A stretch of DNA of 64,000 bases from positions 61,286,533 to 61,350,532 of the forward strand of contig OX485804.1 in NCBI GenBank assembly GCA_950295325.1, read 5' to 3'. A program made the position numbers and the translations under genes. Source of the stretch: Polytrichum commune. Lineage: Eukaryota; Streptophyta; Polytrichopsida; Polytrichales; Polytrichaceae. Below the pieces are notes generated by a model. It was not told where the DNA came from and searched no databases. It saw only the letters and a list, made by a program, of their open reading frames with translations. Of this stretch, positions 23,460 to 37,004 are shown piece after piece. The number at the start of each line of letters is the position of its first letter. Positions within the stretch are counted from its first letter, which is position 1.

Positions 23460-24840
23460 TTAATTTATAGAGTGTTTGTGTATAGCTCCTCTGACTCTTG
23501 CCATGATGATAATGGGGGGGTTGGTCTTCAACCCATTGTTTTGTATGGTGTTAATTAGTGGGTCGTATTTGGTGTGCTTGTGGATGAGGGCTTGTTTGGG
23601 GAGTTTGTCATGGCAGTATGTGAATTTGATGAGATGGAATGTGCATGTGGGGGAGGGTGTCATAGGTGTTTGTGTTTGGTTTGGGGCTCCGATTATGCAT
23701 AGGATGTCCGGTCTAAGTTTGGCATGACATCTACATGGTGTTTGTGGGCATGTACATTTAAGTAGCCAGTGTAGGATTATTTGGTCGGGTGTTTTATTGT
23801 TAATTTTCCCTGTGTTGGTTAGTGTGAAGAACCTGGTGTATTTAATGGCTTGGAGTGTCTGGGTAATAAGGTGTACCGTTTTGTCGTGTCGTGCAATTCT
23901 TAGGCCTTTTAGATATGAGTTTTCACATGTTGAAAGGAGGTGTGGCCATGTATTTGTATCGTTCTTATGACATAGTGTGCAATTGGGATTTTGGTGTGTG
24001 AGGGGCCAAAAGATATTTTTTCATGTGGTTACCCATGTATTGAGCATATATGAATTTTAATGTTTGAGAGATATGTGCATTGTGACATTTTCATTTTTCC
24101 AAAAGTGGTTAGAGAGTTTTTGGTTTATTTGGTCATTTGATAGCCATTTGTCTACGTATGGGAATTTGTTTTCGACTAAATTATGTAGTTTCGCGGATTC
24201 CATGTTCTTTTGTTATGGCTGTGCGGAGGTTGCGGATGGCTCCATCATGTGTGACAGTTGAGCACCTGGCTAGCCAATAGGGGGCAAGGGGAGCTATATG
24301 TATGTGTGGTGTATTGGTTGGCTTATCTTTAAGAGTCCCCTCATTGGCAAGTGTGTCAGCTATTTCATTTCCGATAATGCCTGAGTGTGTGCATACTTTG
24401 TATATGTGAATTGTGTGTGGAGTCCAGTAAATATGATGTACAATGCCTGCTATAAGTAATTTGTTTAGGTGGTCGTGTTGTGATGTTGGTATGTGGTTGT
24501 TAATGAAGAATATGTTGTTGAGGTTGTATGTAAATATGTGTGTGTCCAACTGGGTGGTTTGTATGATTTTTATAGCGGTGAGTATTGCATTAAGCTATGC
24601 TCTTAGAATGTTTTGGTACCCTGTAGTCTCTCCAATATACCACAAATTCCATATAAGAAGGCTTTGACCTGCTTTAGTGTCCACATGATATGCACAAGAT
24701 GATGGTGGAGGTAGTACTACTGAGATATATGTTATAAAACTTAAGTTTGATTCCCTTATTTTAGGCAGTGACTTCTCCCTACCTCCCCTCCAAACCAGTG
24801 TCCTTTTTACCTTTTGCATTGTTTGATACCCAAATCTCAT
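23460..24840 (-). pseudogene. LINE relic: RNase H, CCHC knuckle and RPD-containing C-terminal domain
   Basis: Reading down the minus strand, the RNase H region (24840-24181) shows RA-stop-LNAILTAIK and KVCTHSGIIGNEIADTLANE. The stop (24595-24597) replaces the Glu expected in a RAELxAI motif. After a frameshifted linker, a stop-free frame of about 185 codons runs from about 24020 to 23460, with no ATG at its start. It contains IFWPLTHQNP, a CX2CX9HX4C knuckle (CTLC..HLLSTC, 23981-23925), IARHDKTVHLI, KLRPDIL, and HLIKFTYCHDK. A CCHC knuckle followed by RPD recalls the restriction-like endonuclease end of R2-type LINEs. The reverse transcriptase was not found upstream. Confidence 0.75.
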
Positions 24841-27800
24841 TTATGACTCACCCTCCGTCGTTCAGTAGCCTTTAGGAGTGATAAAGCTGTGAATCGGCTG
24901 GAGATCTACAAAAGCCACTTTTGCATCCTCTTTAAAATGTGTTTTTGTTTGGGAAACTTAAAAATATCTATACTCTCCTTCATCGAGTGGTCTGTACTCA
25001 TCTTGACCTTCAATGTGAATTAACCCCTAACTTCTCATGCAAACAATTTCTGGTTGATGGATGATTTTTTCCCTACATTAATCTCACCAAACTCATTCGT
25101 CTTCAATCAAAATGACTATAAACATCAAGCCAACTTGGATATCTACGCATAGACACATGGGTCATGCAATTTGTAGATGATTAGAATGTGTAAAATTATG
25201 TCAAAGTGGGAAGCGGTCATGTGTTTGTCGTGTTGGGGAGCTCAAGTCAGGGTGTTGACTTCAATCAACAATTGTCGTTTTAATGTAAACTTTGCATGAA
25301 CATCAAAGATATTTATTTTGGTAAATTTTAAATGTTTTTTTAGTGTTCATGTAGAAATGGCATTTGTGTTCAAATCAACCGTTCAATTTAACATTTGGAC
25401 AAATTTTAAATGAATTCTTTGCATATTTGGGGTTAGAAATATGGGATAATTTACATACTCCAAATGTGCAAACCACAATATGGTTGAGAATTTGTGGAGA
25501 TGCTCAGTTATTGAGTTTTCCCATCTAATGATCACACAAGCCTTGGGCTTATTTTCCACCTGAATTTCATTGGTCAAAGGTCTTTTTCGAGGGATAAAAT
25601 ATGGCATTTTTTTGCACATCACTTTCTTCAATTTTTGTAATCTAAAAATACCAAGGGTTATACGTTCCCAATTTTTCCCTTGTTATAGCTCATCTCCCAT
25701 GTTTCAAGATCCTACAGACAAATCCCAATTTAAATTCAATACTTGCCCATGAAAAATCCACGACCAACATTGAGTGAAATGCACTCAAAACAACCCTTTC
25801 ACAGGCTTGGGAAGGTAAGGTTTAAAGTACTAGTATAAAAATTGTACGGTAGATGGCTAATTACGGATCATTTTGATGATATTATTAGAATCATAGGTTG
25901 AAGTCTAAGAGTTAGTTGGGAATTAACTGCATATGAGCGCACCTCTCATTCAATTGAAAAAAACATTGTGAATCCTTTATATCTTTGTGTCTATTATATT
26001 TATTTAATTATAGATGATATGACATTGGAAATGGCTTCAACGATCCTCAATACATAGTAACATTAGATCTAATACATGAATCAATTCACAAACATGTGGA
26101 GAGCATGTTCTAATTTGGATAGATGAGAGATACACTCATATGCTATAGGGATCAAGGGTCCCAAACTTCTTCATTCTCTCTATATTCCCCTCCCCCCTCC
26201 CTAGAAAAGGGGCAAGGCAACAATCTCAAGCTGGTTGTTAATTCATTTAACCATGTGAATCATAGGAAGAAATGCCACTTGTAGGTGAAATAAGATCGAT
26301 ATGTGGATACTTGTCCATAGTGAGCAAAGAAAACAACTCCCAAGTAGGACAATCACCACAACAATCAAATGCTTGAGAAATGGAACTTGACAATTGTGTA
26401 CACACATATAAAAGGGCAACCATCAAAGGGTTGCTCCTTCGAACTCAAGTACAGTCGCAAATTGTTTACTCTATGTGTCTGGAGCATTATTTACTTTTGT
26501 CAAGACATGGATTCCTTTTTATTTTTCATTTTCTTTCTAAGTCCTTTAAGCATAGAGAAGTACTAGTGATAATAAAACAAGTTTAGATAGAAAATTTAAT
26601 AAAGTCCCATGGCCAAGGTCATGAGTGTTCCATGAAATAGGCTTTTACCATGTCCACCCAACTAACCATAGAGTTTTGGTGATTGAATGGTAGCCCACAA
26701 TTATTCACCACATACATGGTGGTGAAGTGGGTAGGGGTGGGTTCACACTAGGCCCAAAGATCAAAGAGTCTCCAAAAGCAAGCGATCATGTTGGCCAAGA
26801 GCAGGATTATGGACCCTTGCAATTTACAATAAAGTGTGGGCTAAGGTATGAAAAACTGAAGCGACATCCCTTTCTTGCCAAATCTCAATGGTCCCTACTC
26901 AAGAAAATATTCCTAGTTTGACACCGACCTTCAAATCTTGAGTCCCAAAGTAAAGTCCATAAAGAGATGATTCGGATCCCAAGTTGAATCTCGAAAAGAG
27001 GGAATTGTCGCATAGGAGTGCACCTCGGTCCTCTCATTCATCCAAGCCTTGAAAGAATACGTAGCTCAGAAGTCATTATTCTAGTAAATTGAACACCCAA
27101 ATTAGATCCAAAAAAAACCCCAAATTAGTCTAGTCCAATTCATTTGAATCGAATCAGCCACAAATCTACAGGGGGTCAAGTTCTTATGTCGGATGGGTGA
27201 GAGGTACACTCTCGTATGTGATAATTCCCTCTCCCAAGTAAGTTTGGTTGTTCGTTCAATGACCTAGTGCACACAAATTCCATGCATGTGGTTTTGAAGA
27301 CCACCCTCAATTCCCAGGCACGTAGGAGAGAGAGCGTCTCCCCCCCCCCCCCCCTTCCCCACACACACACACGCGCACATTGACAGGCTTTGACATATAT
27401 ATCATCCGACAACACAGCTACAAAACGTACGAAACACTGCAGGGCCGCTTATAAAAGTAGTATACATCTATTTTATCTAGCACCACCATCCGTTGTAAGT
27501 AAATAAGTAAGTATATATGCTGTGAGGAGGATGCATGGGCCACCGCGCGGTCATCTCACTTAAACCACGCTCATGCACCAATGTGTATGTATGTGGCGCC
27601 TTCATATCCCCCCACAAAATGGCAAACAAAGCACAAAGATGGGATTGACGCGGAACTGCTTGATTCTCTTTACAATAACATATGACTATATATATATCCT
27701 CTTGCTCAGATCCACTCAGGCCACTACAGCAGCAGCAGCAGGCGCATTGGTCGACACGGCCGGCCGGCCGGCCACTCTCCTCCCTCGCTCATGAATGGGC

Positions 27801-30163
27801 CATAAGTCAGTCAAATGTGTAGTGTGCTTCATCGACAAGGTATCTCTTTATCGCTTTCTCCGACTCCACCACTTACATCTCCTCCTCCTCCTCCTCCTCC
27901 TCCTCCTCATGCAACTTTGGTGGCTGTGAGCGAATGGCTTGCAGGGCAAAGAAGAATGATGATGAGGATGATGAGGTAAATGCGCTTCTACATATGCAAC
28001 TCACCTGCCCGTCCCCTGTAAAGCTTGGTCTCTCTCCCATTCTCCATCCGATCGGGTACAATCATGTAGTAAGGCAGACGTGTGTGTGTGTGTGTGTGTG
28101 TGTGTTATGTGGGTACTTTTTTCTCTCTCTGCAACCTGCCCCCAACTTCTCGTACGGATACAAAGTACGACGCAAATAGCTAGTGCAAGGTGATGAGCAA
28201 ATCCAAATCTTGCATGTGATCATTTGGTGCTTGTTTTGCGTATTTTATTCACTATCAGAGCAACGATTCTTGTGCTCGTTAAGTGGCCACGTATATAGGT
28301 CCCCACAATCATGTTGAGCGTTCATAACGTTTACTCATCTATTTGGGTAAGTTTATTAGACCCTGGGATAAAAGCATCGATGTTTTTTTGGGTCCTTCGA
28401 GTAAAGTAATAACATTTAGTTGTCCTTCACACACACAGGTTGAGGTTCTGAATTTTGGGGTGGAGTCATATTTCCAGGAAGCGTTGTTCCATATGGTATT
28501 GTTCACTGGGAATACTATTCATGGAAACACTAATCACTAAAAATACTAGCAATATTCATTTACTACTTCACACACCGGCAATATTCACGATTTGTATCGG
28601 TGTAGCTTCTTCCTATTATCTAAGTTTCTTCCCATGAATATAGAAATTGAACTCGACCATATGACTGGGTAATATTATATTGAATATAGAATGGGTAGCG
28701 TAGTTCGAGCATGTAGTCCAATCTCTTCTAGACACATGTCTTTTTGTGTCCGTTCTTCAATCCGCATCCAACCACATACCACTCAAATGTAGGCGTCCGA
28801 ACTATTACCTTTCGTAGAATAGGCACATGTAACTTAAGTTTCGCCCCAAAACAAATTTGACGATGGATGGCACTTCAATACAATGTGTTGGAATAGCCAC
28901 CCAAAAGCTAATGCAACATGGGCCACACACAATGATTTCAAAGTACGCGTGAACAACCGACGCGTAGGCCAAAGACAATGTCATGAAGAATGGGAAGGGA
29001 GCAGACAAGGAAAAGAACGACAGTCGTTCAACACCGACGTGAATAGGAGTAAGAGCTCGGTTGTCTGAAATCGATTGTAATGTGTACTGCATGCTTACCT
29101 TTGAATGGTCGATTTCAATGAACAAATATAACTGGACCCCAAGTCTATCCATTTCGGCCGTATATTTGCTCACTGTCTGTTTAATGGCCTTGGGTCCATG
29201 GCATATTTTGTAAACTCATCCAACGCGGATAAAGGGGCTCTAGTATAAACAAGTTTCCTTACATGTTAAGGGTTGATTCGTTCCAATTGAATCTCACTAC
29301 ACCGTTTATGGTATTTAATGTTATGTACACTCTTTACGAAGGGCCGAAACTAGATGCCAAGAGTTTTAGAAGCGTCACGTCCATTTTTTATCAGCAAGGT
29401 ATTTTTTTTATCAAGATAGGTAAACTTTTGAAGTGCAAGATTGTTTTCCAGTATGGCATTTAGTGTGGCACATTGAGGTGCTTGAAAATGATAGTTCTTG
29501 TATTTCAATATGCAAGAAGGTAATGCGACCACATCAATGACAAGTTTCACAAAACAACAAGGCGAAGTGAAGGCAAACAAGAAGACATTATTAAGCATAT
29601 CAAATGATGAGTATCATGTGATTACATTAATGGTCAACTTTATTGACCATCAGTGTAACCTAGGATAGGCCCCTTGAAAGGTAAATGACATTATTTTCCA
29701 TGTGATACTAAACATCATCAATGGTGTAGATTACTTTGAGGTCTCTGATCTTATTTTTGGATTCACATTATATAACCATTTCCACGATGTAGAATAGTTC
29801 AAACAATGTTTTCACCTTCCTCATGCATGTGTTATGTAGACATACAAATAGTTGATTGTGATAATCTTTGAGATTGACACATTCTCATACATGTTAATGA
29901 AATTCCAAGATCAAACATATAAAGTTCTATAAGATTTTACAATCTTAACCTACCACCGTGTAGTGGGACCAAGTCCGTCATAAAACGTAACCTAGCTTAC
30001 CACTCAAAGAGCGTGACTCAAGTGATTTATGGGCATTCTATTCTTATTCGACTTGATCCTTAATTCAAGATTAGGGACCTTGATTTGGTTTGGTGGAATC
30101 CAATTGAAACGAATGGGAGATGCAAGTTTTGGCCGCACCCCCCATGATAGATGTTGCACACCA
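24841..30163. other. Relic DNA with microsatellites
   Basis: No gene was recognised. Simple repeats: a C-run plus AC repeat at 27341-27372, GGCC repeats at 27759-27772, CTC repeats at 27879-27909, and TG repeats at 28080-28104. A dispersed repeat at about 28190-28790 has a diverged partner at 34455-34820 (shared AGCAAATCCAAATC and CATCCAACCA..CCACTCAAATGTA). ORFs of up to 122 codons (28805-29173) match no family. Confidence 0.4.
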
Positions 30164-30380
30164 ATATCCCCACCAAGTAGGTCCGAGATGACCTTAAACT
30201 ACCGGATGATGGTGGAGAGATACCCAAATCTCAAGAAAGAGGTTGGCAGTTCGAATACCGGCTGTGAAAACTCCTCTCTAGTTGACGGAAAACTTGTCAG
30301 GTGGTGAGCTGCCTCCTGTGCTTTGGCGTTGGCCTGTTGGCCTTCTGTCTTAAAATATATATATATATCCCCACCAAGTA
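30164..30380 (+). mobile_element. SINE with 16-bp target duplication
   Basis: ATATCCCCACCAAGTA occurs at 30164-30179 and again at 30365-30380, bracketing a 185-bp insert. The insert starts GGTCCGAGATGACC, has a B-box-like GCAGTTCGAATACC near 30247, and ends in a pyrimidine/AT tail (TTAAAATATATATA). This is the structure of a plant tRNA-derived SINE copied by LINE machinery. The A box is degenerate. Confidence 0.72.
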
Positions 30381-31193
30381 ACACGAAGTTACTCCAAATT
30401 AAAAAGCAAGTCACTACAAAACTATCCTACCTACTAATATGAAATCGTACAAAATTGAATAATACCACACCCACCTAGCTACTAACATATGTGGAGGAAA
30501 GTGGCGAGGGCTAGACGCCCACCATCATTATGCAAGGAGAAACATGGTCAAAGTTATTATAGGATGTTGTGTATCTTTTAAAAACTATCTGAGATTGAAA
30601 TCAACATCAGCGACCCCAAATTAGTCGTCTAGGAAGACCCATGTGAGATGAATCAACCACAATTTCACGAAGGTCGAGCTCTAAAAGAGATTTCCTTTAC
30701 ATGGGTAAGAGTGGTGTCCGGGCCAGCTCAAAGGGGTGAGTGTCTAAGTTAGCCATGGCTGAGGAAAGTGTGTTTCGTGGTGCCATGTAAAAAGGTAGAA
30801 AACCCGAAAATAGTGAATGGCCACTATCAGTGCACAGGACTAGTGGTAGAATGATTTTTGTGTGGACCCAAAATGGCTAGTCATAAAAGTGGTGGCCCAA
30901 ATAGGATGCAACGATTGGCTGGATAGGTCTCATTTCAAACCACTTGTGATCACTTTTGGGTGCCATTGACTTAACCATTTCGTGTGCATTTGTATCCAAA
31001 GTAGGAAGTCCTTATGCTCAAATTAGGGAGACTCTACCACACAAGTAAGGGTTTGACTTACTTGTCTCTTTGAAAGAAATGTAACTAATTAGTTACAACG
31101 AGTAAAATTATGAAACAACTTGCATTACTCATCATTCTCTCTACTCCATCTCTGGAAAATATTGTGTAGATTTCAAACCACTCTTTGTAGGCT
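30381..31193. other. Mostly nothing beyond one dispersed repeat
   Basis: Contains the dispersed repeat at 30600-30745; no gene motif. Confidence 0.4.
30600..30745. repeat. Dispersed repeat, first of two copies
   Basis: It matches 40985-41115 through GACCCCAA(A/G)TT, ATGAAnnAACCACA and TGGTAAGAGTGGTG-type blocks. No coding motif. Confidence 0.5.
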
Positions 31194-31278
31194 GGGGCAA
31201 ACCAACCCGTACACTGGTTCCTTGGAGGCAAGGGTTTAGGCATCCAACGCGGAACGAGTGTATGGGTTGGTTCGCCCA
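31194..31278. mobile_element. Short inverted-repeat element
   Basis: GGGCAAACCAACCCGTACAC at the left pairs with GTGTATGGGTTGGTTCGCCC at the right, around a 40-bp centre. No clear target duplication. It may be a very short MITE. Confidence 0.6.
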
Positions 31279-31649
31279 AATCCTCTTTGTGGCCGCATCA
31301 GCTTATTTTCACCGTCTTCAAAATATCTACAGTTAAAGGGCTATTTGTGGAGAGGGGGCCAGGACAGGCTCGGGCTGGTGGGCCATCGGAATTGTTATCA
31401 AAATGACTGGGAAAAGGTAGGCCGGCCTGCCAGATGCGTGTTCACATGATAAGTTACTCTTTCATTAAACATATACACTGCAGCAAAACGAGATGAGACT
31501 ATTTGGGAAGCCTTTCTGACATCTGCTCATTAACATTATTCCATCTGAGACAGAATTTTGTGTGACTGGATTGATGTTGCTACACGCATTATTACTTACC
31601 CAGACGTACTAGGTGTTACTACCGCGTGCCATGGGTGATTTCTCCTATG

Positions 31650-32059
31650 CTACACTAAATAAGGTGCTTAGTATCACCGATTCTAGTTGTCTTGCGCAAT
31701 ACTAATTGTAATCCGCCTGTGTAGTGTCGTTAACACTAAATATGAAACTAACATTACTTGTCATTCCTTGAAAAGAGAAGTAATTCTTTTAAAAAAAAAT
31801 CTGGGTGTCAAAGATTTACAATTTTGTAATGACTGTCACTTACTAAGTGTTTCTTCATCCAAATTGCAATCTACCATGACAAAATATTTCATTGCAAACT
31901 GTCAGGATGCATAAAGCACCAAGCCTTATTTCATTAATTGACATAGATTTCATCCACATTTCAATCATTCATGACAATATTTGTAAACTTATGCATAAGG
32001 AGTGTCATTGGAAAAGTTACCACAGTGTTGTAGGACGCTAATTACAACATTTAGTGTAG
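31650..32059. mobile_element. CTACACT-family MITE, about 410 bp
   Basis: It starts CTACACTAAATAAGG and ends ACATTTAGTGTAG in inverted orientation. The interior is the two subterminal blocks found next to the transposase fragment at 2762-3370, without coding sequence. This is the pattern expected of a deletion derivative. No clear target duplication could be read. Confidence 0.65.
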
Positions 32060-35000
32060 TGTTTAGGTTTGTGTTACAATTTCTTTTATTTTGAGATTTG
32101 GCACATGTTTTGTTACGAGCTTGTGTTTTAATGAAATAAAAAATTACAAATAATAGTTCTCAGTATTTCAATTTTGTGATATATTAAACCAACAAAAAAA
32201 AGTTAGATAACCAAAGTAGTTGACATTCACTTATCCATGCAACTCCCTGCAAAAAGCAAGGACATAACCATAAATTGTCGGTAAAAGAACACATGTGCAC
32301 AAGTTTTTTATGATATTAAATATTACTCAAAATCTCAAAGGTAGAATAATTGCTTGCAATTTACAAACTTACATGTATATAATATCACTATATTATTTAA
32401 CAGGATCCGTCGGCCCCTCATATAAAAGTATGAAATTATCCCAATAAATTTCATTCATTATAAAAATATATGTCCAAAAAATACACATCAATGCATGAAG
32501 TGTTTTCAATGTCAAACGAGTTGTGGATGGCTCTTGATCAAGTTGTGCTTGGAGAAACTTCTCACACACATTGTTGTACTAGAAGGGATTACTAGTTGTG
32601 AGCTGAATTTGGGGCTAAATAATTAAACTATGGACAAAAAGATAGTAGCTGGATGAAGTGACATCCAAGTAGATGAAAATAGTTAACTATAGGCTAGGAA
32701 GGTAGTTACAACTATTAGTGTGGGCTTAGGTGCCTATAGTTGGTTACAATAACTATCATCTTCCCAGTCGAGCCAAGAGGGTTGGCGGGAGAGAGGTAGA
32801 TAGACATTCTCTTATTTTTGTTGAGCGCATAGTTAAATTGATAGGTTTGTCTCCCTCAACACCAAGAACGGGCAAGGTTATAGTTGAACTATTTTCTTTG
32901 TGATTTGAGTAATCACTGCAGTGATTGCAAGGTTACCGATTTCTGTTGAAGCATATTGTTGTTTTGAATCAAAAAATGATTGAAGGACCGAGGTCCCGTC
33001 GAACTATATTCTGATTTCGAAGGGTAAATGTGAATTATGAAAGTATTGTCCATTGTTGAAGTTGCAATTGACTGAGTTCGAACTTGTGAGTGGTATTGCG
33101 TGAATTCAAATTGTGGAGAGGAATGTGAGATTGAGAGAGTGTCAGTAAAAGACAACCTTGAGAGAGGGAGTAGCTGAGAGGCCAAGAGTCAGCATGAGAG
33201 GGAAACTATAGCCCATTGTTAAGCCTGAAAGAGGCAATGAGAAAGGAGGAAGTAAATCATTAGCCAAGTGTGATTATAGTTAAGATAAACACTATGGGCT
33301 GGTAGAAGTAAAATTTGTCAAGTCAACTTTATGGAAGAACCCCCGATCAACTGATGTGATGAGGAAAAGACTATGATCAGTTGATCAATGATAGAAATGA
33401 GAGATGAAGATTGAGTAAGTGAATTTGAGTTAGGATAAACTTTGGATTAAAAATGAGATTTTGGCATAAGTTGTCCTCGACTTAATTGGAGTTTTAGGTT
33501 CATACATAGTCTAGAGATGAGATCTTTGAGTATGAAAGTGCAAGCTAACCGGAACAACTATTGTCTTGTCTGCTACCCTGGTTGTTGTTGTTGCAGGTTG
33601 TGCAGGGCAATCAAGACTATAGCAGCATAGCTTGAGCATGATAATCGGTGTTAGTTGCATAAGTTATGAGTAATGATTAAATCTTAGAATTAAGGAATAA
33701 ATAATTTGTCTTGTATTGGAATTAACCTTGGTCAATTAATGAAAGTATTGTCGTGAATTGAAGATGCATTGGCCATTGGTTACCAAAGATAATTGTAATA
33801 CTCAAAGACCATTTTTTTCAAGAAACCTTGAGAGAAAGGAGAGTTAAAGATGATTGAGTGATGTTTTAAAGTGAAGATAGCAACCCTATTGTATGATTAA
33901 TGAACTATAATGTGACAAATGCATGTAATCGACGCTAGTAAAGCTATCCTTGAGAGTATGTACTCTGGGTTTTGGTTTATTTCAGCCATAGCAAAAACCT
34001 AACTACACTAGCACTCACTACCAAAGTTTGTGTAAAGCCTAGCCAATTGGTGAAGTACTCATGAGTCATAGTTGCATAGTCCCATTCACTTCATCACTTG
34101 TCCCCTTGATAACCACCTCACCTCATGAATTTATGGCAAAACTAAAGGTTCTTGTGCAGATTCCTCCATTAAGTTGTTCATCTTTCGTCCACGAATTGAT
34201 GACCGACCCACACACGTGTAGGTCTTATGAGCAAAATTATCTAACACCAATAGCTCTAGTGTGTTTCTAGTAGCATCTTTAGCTGCCAAAGCCTCCTTGC
34301 TTGCGAAGAGGGGAAGTGGGCCACGTCAGGAAGGTAGGCCATGGTAGGCTTTGAGCTCTAGCAAGAATAATTTAAATTTAGCTAAGGTAAGGCATGTCTT
34401 TAATAGACCATTTTCTCTCTGTCCCTATTTTTTGCGGGATATGGAAACATGCATTTTGTGCAAGATGACTAGCAAATCCAAATCGTGCCCAAAGCCACTT
34501 TCTTAAGAAATTTTAGAGTTTTTATGAATATCGTATTCATAATTAAAGTGAAGATTCTCTTCAAAGTTGTTGAATGACCACATAGATTCCCCCATTTATG
34601 TTGACTAATGCATCTAGAAAAGTTAACAATTTTTGAAGACGTTAGCAACTTATTTTCAACGAGTGGGATTCTAGGTGTCCATTCTTAGGATCACATCCAA
34701 CCATGCACCACTCAAATGTAAGGGATGTAGGTGCTATTCTGTTACTTTCCTTAATCAAACTCCTACATTCAATTGGTGTGTGATACATGGAGGATGAAGA
34801 AAACAAACACTACAATCACATGTGTCTAGAGGAGATTGGATAGAGACTTCAAATTTGATTAACTACTCCACACTCAATAGTGAATGCGATTGGGACTAAT
34901 GTAGTCACTTAAGGAACCAACAAACATGCATTTATGGTGACTATTACTAAATTAAGGTAGACCTTATTTTCAATTCGATATTTGCTGATGCACCTTAGTT

Positions 35001-37004
35001 AATTTTCCAAATCATTTAAAAAAAATGTTGTGTAAATATTTTCAATACAAGTTGTAGAACAAAAAAAGTGAACATAATAACAACCATAACTGAAAGAAAA
35101 TTTGATATTTAATGCCGGAAAAATCATGAAATCAAACAAATCCATAAAACATTCATAAGAATACATAGACGGGGTAGAATGAGAAAGACAAATCGGTTTT
35201 GGGATGCAAAGATTTTTGGATTTTATGTCCGAGACGTACCCTGTTTTCAAATTTAGTTTCTGGGACTTTTTCTCAAAGTTTTGTGTCAATTGAACGTTTG
35301 GGACATGCTGCGATGGTGGACTATCTTGGAATCAACACAGTATCATGTGCATATCGTGCAAGATTGTAGGGTGTTGAGTATCGGGTTTTGGGTGGGGTAT
35401 TGACGGTTTTAGGTGCTTGCCAAATTGCGAGCCTGGTTCACTGAGCACATGTCTTACTTAATTTGATAGCCATGAGTCATCAGTCGCCGTTCAAATCCAT
35501 AGACCAATTACTTACAACACGGGACGTGCAGACGCGACATGTCGCACACTGGAAGATACCACGTATGGCGAGGGGGTGTGTGAGGTGGTGAGATTCTCAC
35601 AACTTCTGAAGCCTGTTAGGTCACGCAGGAGCTTCGAGAATTGTGTCCGTGATATTGATGCGGGCCAGTACCTGCGAGACAATTGGCGGCACACTAGATA
35701 TTTTATGCCAGTTTCTTAGCTTATGAGGTAAAGAAAGAAAGCAAGCAAGCAAGAGAGAGAGAGAGAGACTCTGGAGACTCGATGGAAGGGAAAGTGTAAG
35801 CTTAAGTTATGTAATGCACTGCATGTGGAACTCTATTGGGAACGTCCACAGTAAGGTGTCCCCTGGTTGGACGGCACAGGATGCTGATCGTTGACCACTG
35901 TGGAGATACGTAGCACTCTACTTCAAACAAGACAAGTCCAGGAGATTATCTCGGTATTATCTTACTTACTTTTACGCAAAGATTCATGTGTGGAAAGTCT
36001 GCAGCAAACTATTTTACCACGTGATGAATGGTATAACGGTGATGTGGCCTAGCCGTCCACAAATGTCTCCCGTAGCTACTAGGCTAGCTTCGATGGACTC
36101 CAGCGCCTGCCCGGAGGCTGGACGCAGTACAAGTGCTTGTAATCCCATCAACGGAACAGCATAAAACCAATCGATGCCTTTCCACAAACGGCGGTGGTGA
36201 TAAGAGAAGTGTTTAAAACCGGGCCGGGGGGAGAAGGACAAGCCCTCAAGCCTGAATTTCAAGGCCCCTCGTTGAATGAACACCAAATGTGTGGTAAAGA
36301 TGACGACGGATCAGGTGGGGTCTGCCTTTCAAGCTCTTCTTTTCATAAGTTCTGCGTGTCCCTAATAAGCTAGCCAGGATTGTATGAGCACCGAACCCGC
36401 ACTGATGAAGAAGAAGAAGAAGAAGAAGAAAAAGAAGCCTGTCAGCGAAAGAAGAAGAAGATGAAGAAGAAGACACATGATCGTGTGCAGGAGCTGCGAA
36501 GGTCATGTCTTTCAGACAGGCAGGGGCTCACGTACCCACCCACCTTATACGTACGTACTTTTGAATGACACTTATCTTGCTTGTATATCTTCGTCAATAA
36601 GTAATGAATGTCCCAAGAGGCGGCCACCACTCTAGAGGCTTCCCAGATGCAAGGCCTAGGGTCATGAGGAGGAGGGTTTGGTCAGCTCCTCCCAGAGACG
36701 GCACACCGACCATGCAATGGCGTCGCAACACCACGCCTTCGCAGCACAGTAACTAACTTCTCTCCCACCCTGGCAGTTCCAAGCAGGTACGAACACGCTT
36801 GTGGCCCGAAGTGGGGTTAGCTGCTAGCGCAGGCACTGGTGGCAACACCTGGAGTCAACTAGAATACCAGACTAGTCTCATGCCCGACATCACTGAGTGT
36901 GGAGACAGGTAACCAATATTTTATGTAGGGAAGGGCTTGAGCCTTAGTTGCCTGCAAAAGCGGCTGGGGACAGGACCAGTCGCGGATGAGGGACCCGGGG
37001 ACCA
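32060..37004. other. No recognised gene
   Basis: Includes a GA run at 35752-35768, GAA/GAAGAA repeats at 36404-36432, and a weak inverted repeat at about 32680-32750 (TAGTTAACTATAGGC and GCCTATAGTTGG). ORFs of 60-96 codons show no family motif. The 35.5-37.0 kb part is more GC-rich but still unassigned. Confidence 0.35.

Noticed and set aside
27341-27372. C-run plus AC repeat as a possible poly-G MITE end
   Set aside because: No CTCGGG/CCCGAG flank, no partner, and no 8-bp duplication.
27873-28061. ORFs containing poly-Glu or poly-Ser near 27.9 kb
   Set aside because: Produced by the CTC trinucleotide repeat.
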